The position numbers and the translations under genes are program-made. From Planktothricoides sp. SR001 (GTDB lineage: Bacteria > Cyanobacteriota > Cyanobacteriia > Cyanobacteriales > Laspinemataceae): a stretch of 64,000 nt of DNA. The notes beneath the pieces are model-generated. The model had not been told where the DNA came from, searched no databases, and saw only the letters and a list, made by a program, of their open reading frames with translations. Each line of letters begins with the position of its first letter. The first letter of the stretch is position 1. The stretch lies in assembly GCF_001276715.1 (NCBI RefSeq), contig NZ_LIUQ01000019.1, positions 24,441 to 88,440 on the forward strand. The letters are read 5' to 3'. Below, piece by piece: positions 56,841 to 64,000 of the stretch.

Positions 56841-57117
56841 TAAAAATCAACTAAAAAATTTTTTTTAGCGCAAAATATTGCCAGTAAAATTATCAAATTT
56901 TATAAAAAAAATTACTTAGTAAATATGCCAATAAGGGCGAAGCATTCGCGGATAAATCTTCACTATCAACCCAAAAATTATCGGCGCTAATGCTTCGCCC
57001 CAGCACAATAGACATCTCCAATAATTGCCCGTCACAAAGCCATATCAAGGCTTTATATCTGATTTATGGAGATGTCTAATGGTGAGAACCGTGGCAAAAC
57101 CGTTACTCACTCGCTGT

Positions 57118-58515
57118 TTATTCAGCAGTGCTAGATTCTGGGGTGGGATTCGTGGATGAACCAAAGGCAACCCGTAAAAAAGGTGGAGCCAGAAAAGTGG
57201 TCAAGATCACCATGATAATAATCGACACCTCCAAGGGCTTATCCAAAATGCCGCTCGCCGAACCAATCCCCGCAAACACTAGACCCACCTCACCGCGAGG
57301 GATCATGCCAACCCCGATCGCGAGGCGATTGATGTCGGGGATGCCAAATGCTGCCCAGCCGGTTATCAGTTTGCCAGCGATCGCCACTGCTACCAAAAAG
57401 ACAGCAATCAATAGTCCCGCCCGATTCTCCGGTACTGCCGGGTTCAAAACACCGAGGTCGGCACGCGCTCCCACCGTCACAAAGAAGATGGGTACTAGCA
57501 AATCGGCGATGGGTTTGATTAATTCGTCTAACTCTTTCCGGGCATCGGTTTCATCCAGCACCAAACCCGCTGCAAAGGCACCCAAAATCGCTTCGAGATG
57601 AATGGCGTTGCCTAAAAATGCCATAAAGAAAGCGAAGATGAATGCTGGAATAACGATATTCCCACGGGTTTTGAGCCGATCCACGATCGCCACAAAAGTC
57701 TTGTTAAAGACACCACCCAACAAAATTGAGCCAATCAAAAATGCCGTAGCACTGACAATCAAGTAAATGACATTGACGACATCAATTTCACCAGTTTTGG
57801 CTAAACTTGCCACCACTGCCAAGACAATAATGCCGAGGACATCATCAATCACCGCCGCGCCCACAATGATTTGCCCTTCTTTGGATTTGAGTTGACCTAG
57901 CTCTGACAACACTTTAGAAGTAATGCCGATACTCGTTGCCGTTAACGCCGCCCCCGCAAAAATTGCTGGAATTGCCGCGACATGAAACACCAACATCAAT
58001 CCGGCTGTACCGGCGGCAAAAGGTGCCGCGACTCCGACACAGGCGACAACCGTGGCTTGAATTCCCACTTGCTTCAGTTGCCGCAGATCGGATTCCAGTC
58101 CAATTTCAAACAGCAGAATAATCACGCCGATTTCAGCCAGCACCGAAATCACTTCACTTTGGGACTCAAAGATCCGATTCAGTGCTTCTGGCGCAAGCTG
58201 ATTCAATCTTTGCAGCGCCGTCATAATCACCGAGTCAGAGGCAGACAGCCCCCCTTCGGGAAAGATCACCAGGTGCAACGCCGAAACGCCGACAATCACA
58301 CCAGCGACCAGTTCCCCCAGGACGGGCGGAAAATCCAATCGTCTGGCGACCTCTGCGCCGAACTTGCTGGCCAGATAAATCACCACCAGGGTCAGCAATA
58401 CCCCAGACAGAATAATGGGCGAATCCTCAGCAACAGCGGTCGCCAGGAATGGCATCGGGGCCATGAGAGCGGCTATCCCCTCACTAAAAGGAGGCAGAAT
58501 GTGGGACAAAATCAT
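57118..58515 (-). CDS. Na+/H+ antiporter (CPA2, NhaS3-like)
   Basis: 465 residues, about 12 membrane helices. Features of the CPA2/NapA type: FPPVLGELVAGVIVGVSALH in the first part, GAALTATSIGITSKVLSELG, and the acidic pair in VIDDVLGIIVLAVV that binds Na+ or K+. The C-terminal end has LAIGVGMIPRGEVGLVFAG. It resembles cyanobacterial NhaS3 from memory. It follows sbtA and sbtB on the same strand and could remove the Na+ that SbtA brings in; a terminator between them suggests it can be controlled alone. Confidence 0.88.
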   Translation of the reverse strand: MILSHILPPFSEGIAALMAPMPFLATAVAEDSPIILSGVLLTLVVIYLASKFGAEVARRLDFPPVLGELVAGVIVGVSALHLVIFPEGGLSASDSVIMTALQRLNQLAPEALNRIFESQSEVISVLAEIGVIILLFEIGLESDLRQLKQVGIQATVVACVGVAAPFAAGTAGLMLVFHVAAIPAIFAGAALTATSIGITSKVLSELGQLKSKEGQIIVGAAVIDDVLGIIVLAVVASLAKTGEIDVVNVIYLIVSATAFLIGSILLGGVFNKTFVAIVDRLKTRGNIVIPAFIFAFFMAFLGNAIHLEAILGAFAAGLVLDETDARKELDELIKPIADLLVPIFFVTVGARADLGVLNPAVPENRAGLLIAVFLVAVAIAGKLITGWAAFGIPDINRLAIGVGMIPRGEVGLVFAGIGSASGILDKPLEVSIIIMVILTTFLAPPFLRVAFGSSTNPTPESSTAE

Positions 58516-58579
58516 AAGTTTAAAACGATGAAGATTAAGGGTCTGAGGAAGTCATAAAACTGCGGGCAGTTATGAAAAA

Positions 58580-58620
58580 GGCAACCGATCAAGCAAGGTC
58601 ATGCTTTGGATGCGGTTGCC
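58580..58620 (-). terminator. Hairpin terminator after sbtB
   Basis: CGGTTGCC (58613-58620) pairs with GGCAACCG (58580-58587), with an inner pair TGCTT (58602-58606)/AAGCA (58591-58595). On the minus strand CTTTTTC follows the stem. It is 63 bp past the sbtB stop and 65 bp before the antiporter start. Confidence 0.75.
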
Positions 58621-58682
58621 TGGATTGAGACGAGCCTAGCCGTCAATGAGTGACGCGGGCGAACCGCCATCGTCGTCTCGAT

Positions 58683-59063
<381 letters not shown>

Positions 59064-59099
59064 TCAAGGGAGCGCCGACAGACCGCGACCCGTCTGGGA

Positions 59100-60212
59100 T
59101 TAGAGTCCGCCGATCGCTTGGGCAAGACCGATGAAGAACGGGATACACAAGCCGATCGCCACTGGCGTACCAATGGCTGTGGACGCGCCGATATAGGCGG
59201 AGGGATTGGCCGATGGGATACCGGCTCGCAATGTGGGCGGACCTGAGATATCTGAACTAGAGGAAGCGATCACGGCCAGGATCACGACGCCGCCCATGCT
59301 GAAGTTCATGGTGTAGTGGGCAATCATGCCAAGACCGAAGGCGACTAACCCATGTACAAACGGTGCGATTACACTATAAACGACGTACCATTGGGCCACC
59401 TTACGCAGTTCGCCAACTCTTGACCAAGCCTCCATCCCCATGACCAACATCAAGATCGAAAGCAAGCCACGAAAGGCGGGATCGTAGAAGCTTTTATAGA
59501 CACTTTCCGGCTGGGTGAACAATCCAAGAGCGAGACCTAACAACATTGCGGATAAAGCAGGACCCCGGAGGCTTTCCTCGATAATCGGCCATATCTTGAC
59601 TTTGTTATCATCAGGATCCTTCTGCTGGCTGAGATACTCCTGCCGAGTGCTGGGATAATCCCCTGCCGCAACGGGCTGCTTGGTCAAAGACTCCTGCATG
59701 GGAGAGTGGGCTGCTTCTTTAAGTTTCTTCTTGTTGAGATAAATATTGGCCACAACGATCGCAGTGACGAGCGCTGGGATATCCATGAAGGGATAAAGTG
59801 CGCCAGCCCATGCTTCGTATGAAATCTTCTGTTCTTCCAGTACCGTCAGACCAGCAGCCATAGTAGAACCACTCACGGCACCAAACAAACCCCCGGTCGC
59901 GATCGCATCCACGGTTCTGACCTTCGGCAGATTGGCTAATGTATAGCGGGCGATGAATACAACCGCAATCCCTGTTACCACAGCAAACAATGCAGGTAAC
60001 ACCATATCCGCCAGATTAGAATTGCGGATCGCAATTCCACCAGTTAGACCGATTTTGGTGAGCAGCATGAAGACGATGATCGTACAAATCGACTCTGGAA
60101 TTACCAATTCGCTACCAAGGGCGGCAATGATCATCCCACCAATCAAAAAGGCGAGGGTTGGGGACTGCAATTGGGCAATGAAGTCCTTCACGAAAAGGGA
60201 GAAAAAATCCAC
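59100..60212 (-). CDS. sbtA: Na+-dependent bicarbonate transporter SbtA
   Basis: 370 residues, two five-helix repeats, joined by a hydrophilic middle (about 170-225) that SbtB contacts. Family features: MDFFSLFVKDFIAQLQSPTL, GSELVIPESICTIIVFMLLT, GLFGAVSGSTMAAGLTVLEE, and SSSSDISGPPTLRAGIPSAN near the end. It imports HCO3- with Na+ as part of the CO2-concentrating mechanism. GTG 60212 is the start, with AAGGAGGT (60221-60228) 8-9 nt upstream. A palindrome about 135 bp upstream may be an operator. Confidence 0.96.
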   Translation of the reverse strand: MDFFSLFVKDFIAQLQSPTLAFLIGGMIIAALGSELVIPESICTIIVFMLLTKIGLTGGIAIRNSNLADMVLPALFAVVTGIAVVFIARYTLANLPKVRTVDAIATGGLFGAVSGSTMAAGLTVLEEQKISYEAWAGALYPFMDIPALVTAIVVANIYLNKKKLKEAAHSPMQESLTKQPVAAGDYPSTRQEYLSQQKDPDDNKVKIWPIIEESLRGPALSAMLLGLALGLFTQPESVYKSFYDPAFRGLLSILMLVMGMEAWSRVGELRKVAQWYVVYSVIAPFVHGLVAFGLGMIAHYTMNFSMGGVVILAVIASSSSDISGPPTLRAGIPSANPSAYIGASTAIGTPVAIGLCIPFFIGLAQAIGGL

Positions 60213-60345
60213 GAATACCTACCTCCTTGTGTCTCCTCTGATGAGGAATATTGCAATAATCAATGAACTGTAAACGGGAGCCGCTATCGATAAATATCGG
60301 CGGGGAAATGAATCTGGCATCAGCGATCGATCGCGCACTCAAAAA

Positions 60346-60371
60346 ATACTCAACAACAAACTATTGAGTAT
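60346..60371 (-). promoter_or_regulatory. Palindromic operator candidate before sbtA
   Basis: ATACTCAA (60346-60353), 10-nt spacer, TTGAGTAT (60364-60371): exact inverted repeat about 135 bp upstream of the sbtA start. LysR-type CcmR/NdhR controls sbtA in Synechocystis, and LysR sites are dyads of this kind; the match to its site is not exact, so this is a candidate only. Confidence 0.45.
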
Positions 60372-60913
60372 GATTGCCTAACGACTTCAAGCTTTCAAAA
60401 ACTAAGTAATGATAGTTAAATCATTTGGATGTTGTTAACTTTACACTACTCTGATTAGTTATATTGATTTAGCAATTAGAAAAAAATTCTGTTTGCATAA
60501 GTTTTGCTCTATGGTTCTTAGATCCCTGGCACTGCGAAGCCAGCGATCGGGGGTCGCGATCGCTGTCAGCAGCCCAAAAAATTGTTGCAGCGGCAGAATA
60601 CAGATTATTGAGGGGATACACAAGTTTCTCTACCGCTGCTGAACTCAAACGTTAAATGCCCTGATTCCCTGGTTGGGGCTTTTTATGAGTATTTATATTG
60701 TAGGGTGGGCAGGCATTCCACCATCATATATGGTAGGGTGGGCAAAATACCCACCCGAAGAATGTTAGGGGCTGTGGGATGAATTTTTGTAAATGGGATA
60801 ACTTTTTTGCTGAGACGCTCATAAACCAAACCGCCTGACAGGTGAGCGATCGCCCATCCTTTAAAGCAAGAATGTCTTTTATTTCATCTAGACTCCAATC
60901 GATTTCTGGCAGT

Positions 60914-60988
60914 AGGGTGTGTCTTTGCGCTGGAGTTATTTTTACATGAAATAATTAACTTTAATTCAGCGCCGTAACGCACCAAACA
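60914..60988. repeat. 75-bp dispersed repeat, copy 1
   Basis: GTGTGTCTTTGCGCTGGAGT to CGTAACGCACCAAACA, matching 62184-62260 with a few changes. Both also carry GCGTTACG/CGTAACGC type ends. Confidence 0.85.
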
Positions 60989-61173
60989 ATATTTTTTTAC
61001 CACAAAGACACAAAGAAACACAAAGAAAGAAAAGCCAAGTGAGGTTTTTAAGGGGGGTTGGGGCGATCGCTCCGGCATTGTGCCAGAAGTCTGATAAAAA
61101 TCCGCTCCAGTTATATCCATAGCCCCACCAATGGTTGAAAAATCGCTATTATAAGGTCTATTGAGAAAATCCT

Positions 61174-61488
61174 ATGACCTCTACTGTAACTTATCCTCAT
61201 ATTGAGAAAGTTTCTGGCGAACCCGCAAAATTGCAAAGAATTCCCCGCGTGCTTGTAGCTCAAATTGTGATGGACTATCTAGCTTATGGATGGTCAGTTG
61301 AGGAAATTTGCCGTCAACATCCATATTTAAAATTATCAGAAGCTCATGCAGCAATGACCTACTATTTCGAGCATCAACAAGAAATTAACCAAGAAATTCG
61401 CACAGAATGGGAACAAGCAGAACAAGCAAAATCCCAGTTGCTGCGATCGCCCTTTTTTGTTCGGATACAAGCCAAAGGATTACGATAA
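61174..61488 (+). CDS. DUF433 protein, probable antitoxin
   Basis: 104 residues. DUF433 HTH-like antitoxin: PRVLVAQIVMDYLAYGWSVE, EEICRQHPYLKLSEAHAAMT, YYFEHQQEINQEI. It is directly upstream (18 bp) of the DUF5615 toxin gene, the standard order. With the toxin gene interrupted, the antitoxin may be a survivor. No signal peptide; cytosolic. Confidence 0.88.
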   Translation: MTSTVTYPHIEKVSGEPAKLQRIPRVLVAQIVMDYLAYGWSVEEICRQHPYLKLSEAHAAMTYYFEHQQEINQEIRTEWEQAEQAKSQLLRSPFFVRIQAKGLR

Positions 61489-61506
61489 ATTTCTCTAAAA
61501 CTTTAT

Positions 61507-61860
61507 ATGGATGTTCATGTTCCCCAGGCAATTACCGATCAGTTGCGTCGTCGTGGGGTTGATGTTTTAACGGCGCTCGATGATGAATCAGCGACGTTAA
61601 CCGATGAAGAATTACTGGAACGAGTTAGAACACTTGGTAGAGTTATTTTTACCCAAGATATTCTGTTTAAAGCCCTCGCTGAAAATTGGCAACGTCAAGG
61701 TCGAGAATTTGCTGGTTTTATTTTTGGACATCAAATGGGAGGAACAATTGGATAGTATGTCAGAGATTTAGAGATAATTGCTCAAGGCTCTGAAATGGAT
61801 GAATGGCTAAATGCGATCGAACATTTGCCTTTTTCAAAGCGATCGCCTCTGTTTAATTAA
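61507..61860 (+). pseudogene. DUF5615 PIN-like toxin cut by TAG
   Basis: MDVHVPQAITDQLRRRGVDV, LTALDDESATLTDEELLERV, FTQDILFKALAENWQRQG and FAGFIFGHQMGGTIG are the body of a DUF5615 PIN-like ribonuclease. TAG at 61753-61755 stops it, but the same frame continues YVRDLEIIAQGSEMDEWLNA to 61860, as in full-length relatives (there usually Gln). The final helix is lost, so it is likely inactive or suppressed. Confidence 0.82.
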
Positions 61861-62458
61861 CCAAGATGCCGCAGTTCAACAATCACAAATTATCTGTTCC
61901 CTGGGATTATTTACCCCGATGAAATAATAGCCGTAGGGTGTGTTAGGCGTAACGCACCCTATAATATTTTATACTATATTATAGCGGTTTTTAGGTTAAT
62001 AAACTACCTTAACCGCCTGGGAATCGTCTTCCCGCCGCTAGAGAGCGAAAGTCGGTTTTAACCGACTGAAATGCTTTTAATATAATGCTTGTAGTCGGTT
62101 TTAACCGACTTTCGCTATGAGGCGGGGGTTTTAACCCCCGACGGATGTGATTTACTTTTATTTAAGAGAAATAAAGAGAAAAGTATGGTGTGTCTTTGCG
62201 CTGGAGTTATTTTTGCCTCAAATAATTAATCTTAATTCAGCGCCGTAACGCACCAAACACCGATAGATAACCACCGACAAATTTTTCTCATTCTCGATTA
62301 AATTAAGCGTTACGCCGGCTGTTTTAATAAAATTTTGGGGAAAATTTGTTAATTTGTGCCGCCTAACGCACCCTACGATAACTATAATCTTATGTTATAA
62401 GATTTTATACTATATTATTGTATAATAACAACCATAACCCCAATTCAAGCAATAAGTT
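61861..62458. repeat. Palindromic and dispersed repeats, copy 3 of the AGTCGGTT family
   Basis: AGTCGGTTTTAACCGACT at 62050-62067 and 62093-62110, enclosed by GAGAGCGAA and TTCGCTAT arms, then CGGGGGTTTTAACCCCCG (62123-62140). Copy 2 of the 75-bp repeat is at 62184-62260. GTAACGCACCCTA units occur at 61950 and 62370. No gene. Confidence 0.85.
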
Positions 62459-64000
62459 ATGTCCCTAGGTGAAAACTTTTTCCCAAAAAGCCGCGATTTA
62501 CTAAATGATTTTCGCTTTGACGATCTATTTATTCAAGAATTAGGCTGGTCGCAACCTGCAACCACAAAAACTATAACTTTAAAAATAGAATCTCAGACTT
62601 ATGCTTATTCGATAATTGCCCAATTTTCCGGGGTGTTAGTGTTTCAAGTTAACGCAGAGAATGAGCAAATTGCTGATGGAAAATTATGCAAGGCAATTTA
62701 TCAGGAAATTGAACAGCTTTATCGGGAAAATTTGCTGATTTTTGTCGATCGCGATCGCAGTCGGAGTTTATGGTATTGGGTGAAGCGGGACGGGACAAAA
62801 CGATATATTCGCGACCATCTATATATTAAGGGGCAGCCCGGAGATTTATTTTTAAGTAAGTTAAGTTCTCTGGTGGTTGAGTTGTCTGACTGGGAACTGG
62901 GAGAACCGTCAGTTATCGAAATTGCCGATAAGTTAAAAACTGGCTTTGATGTTGAACGAGTCACCAAGAAATTTTATCAAGAGTTTAAATAAGAACACTA
63001 TAATTTTTTAGCCTATATCCAGGGAATTGACCGAGAAAGCGATCGCCGTTGGTACACTTCGGTCATGTTAAACCGCTTGATGTTTGTCTATTTCTTGCAG
63101 CGTAAGGGATTTTTGGATCGCGGCAATTTGGACTATCTGCAAAATCAGTTAAAAGCCAGTCAGCAGCGGGGCAAAGACTTATTTTATCGAGAATTTTTAC
63201 ACACCCTATTTTTTGAAGCTTTTGCCAAACCGGAGAAACACCGGGATGAACAGGTGAAAGCCTTAGTCGGTGAGGTGACATATCTGGATGGGGGATTATT
63301 TCTCAAGCATAAAATAGAACAAGATTATCCTCAAATTAATATTGCGGATGCGGCATTTGAGCACATTTTAGACTTATTTTCTCGGTATTCTTGGAACCTG
63401 AATGACACCCCAGGGAAACGGGATGATGAAATTAACCCATATGTATTGGGTTATATTTTTGAAAAATATATTAACCAGAAAGCATTTGGGGCGTATTATA
63501 CTCGCCCGTAAATTACCGAATATTTATGTGAAAAGACGATTTATCATTGGATTTTGGATCGGTTAAATGCCCATAATCACAGTTTCTTATTTAAAGATAT
63601 TAATCACCTATTGCTAAATTTAGATAGCGATCGCTGTCAATTGCTACTTCAGGAAATATTGCCCCATTTATCAATATTAGATCCCGCTTGTGGTTCGGGG
63701 GCGTTTTTGGTGGCAGCAATGAAGACTCTGATCGGGATTTATAGTGCAGTAATTGGCACAATTCAGCTAAAAGGTAGCCGCGAGTTAAAGCAGTGGTTAA
63801 AGGAAACGGAAAAGCAGCATTCGTCCTTAATTTATTTTATCAAAAAGCGGATTATTACCCATAATTTTTATGGGGTAAATATTATAAAAAAAGCCAGAAA
63901 AATTGCAAAGTTACGGTTATTTTTAGCGTTGGTTTCTTCCGCGCAGTCCGTGGCAGATTTGGAACCGTTGCCGAATATTAATTTTAATATTATGGCGGGG
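62459..64000 (+). pseudogene. Large restriction-modification methylase gene with two in-frame stops (runs off the window)
   Basis: One continuous frame from ATG 62459, interrupted by TAA at 62990-62992 (after YQEFK, before EHYNFLAYIQG) and TAA at 63509-63511 (after FGAYYTRP, before ITEYLCEKTI; relatives have Glu). N-terminal region RSLWYWVKRDGTKRYIRDHL is nuclease/helical-bundle-like, then RLMFVYFLQRKGFL, PYVLGYIFEKYINQKAFGAY and AdoMet motif I DPACGSGAFLVAAM near 63680. The catalytic NPPY motif would lie past 64000. It resembles a type IIG/IIL or Eco57I-like enzyme. No frameshift is seen in the whole stretch. Confidence 0.85.

Larger units (their letters stand above)
55786..57117. other. 1.3-kb gap of gene scraps and repeats
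   Basis: No intact gene. Contains a minus-strand stretch (about 55950-56135) reading EDAPPDLSERANRKKAIANY then LRNIASHIKFGG, probably part of an unknown coding sequence; a third methylase scrap (56395-56480); a GTAGGGG/CCCCTAC hairpin (56163-56195); GATC(A/G)CGCCCCTACA units (56560-56690); a copy of the dcm start (56776-56840); and a GGGCGAAGCATTCGCG element (56935-57005). Confidence 0.6.
60213..61173. other. Intergenic region between sbtA and the DUF433 gene
   Basis: About 960 bp. Holds the sbtA upstream region, TAGGGTGGGCA units near 60700-60745, and a minus-strand stretch (60790-60905) that reads PEIDWSLDEIKDILALKDGR, perhaps a scrap of an unknown gene. At 60914-60988 stands a segment that recurs at 62184-62260 (GTGTGTCTTTGCGCTGGAGT ... 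AACGCACCAAACA). No intact gene. Confidence 0.55.

Overview
The window looks like chromosomal DNA of a cyanobacterium, probably a filamentous non-heterocystous one with a repeat-rich genome (an inference; I could not place it more finely). The signs are the very frequent HIP1 octamer GCGATCGC, a cyAbrB regulator, the SbtA/SbtB bicarbonate system, an acyl-lipid desaturase of the DesC type, a two-partner-secretion CHAT protein, and many small palindromic and tandem repeats between genes. No rRNA, tRNA or CRISPR array was found.

Layout. 0-8 kb: threonine synthase (thrC), a coiled-coil protein, a RodZ-like membrane HTH protein and two cyanobacterial proteins of unknown function. 8-12 kb: UDP-glucose dehydrogenase and UDP-glucuronate decarboxylase, the second split by a 332-residue intein placed one residue before its catalytic tyrosine. 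12-14 kb: a YraQ/ArsP-type permease and its TIGR03943 partner. 14-15.4 kb: a response regulator-HPt-HPt gene broken by a TA-flanked MITE, a frameshift and a stop. 15.4-27.6 kb: cyAbrB regulator, PilJ/MCP-type receptor, glycolate oxidase GlcD, two exported TPR proteins, an orphan toxin-like domain with an interrupted neighbour, a methionine gamma-lyase family PLP enzyme and DesC. 27.6-32.1 kb: alternative hairpins, two H-type lectin genes, a decayed IS1-family element and a GC-rich glycosyltransferase. 32-37 kb: a cyclase remnant, a Uma2 protein and a probable Dam-type methylase/PD-(D/E)XK restriction pair. 37-43 kb: a sulfate-uptake locus (CysR-like regulator, SbpA, NIL protein, CysT, CysW, CysA). 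43-52.6 kb: a protein with two Tudor-like domains, a large TPS-CHAT exoprotein, a broken calcium-binding protein, a decayed ISL3-family element fused to a second cyclase remnant, and an acyltransferase. 53-57 kb: a C5 cytosine methylase surrounded by scraps of methylase and toxin-antitoxin genes. 57-60 kb: the inorganic-carbon locus sbtA-sbtB plus a Na+/H+ antiporter. 61-64 kb: a DUF433/DUF5615 toxin-antitoxin pair and the start of a large restriction-modification methylase gene with two in-frame stops.

How it works together. The intact genes form recognisable units: UDP-glucose to UDP-glucuronate to UDP-xylose for cell-surface sugars; sulfate import; Na+-driven bicarbonate import with its PII-like controller and a Na+ antiporter; photorespiratory glycolate oxidation. 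Between them lies an accessory layer of restriction-modification, toxin-antitoxin, IS, MITE and repeat DNA that is visibly decaying: many frames are open except for one TAA or TAG.

The most notable items are the intein at the decarboxylase active site, the MITE family with precise TA target duplications, the mutually exclusive hairpins after desC, the TPS-CHAT exoprotein, and the series of isolated nonsense codons in accessory genes.
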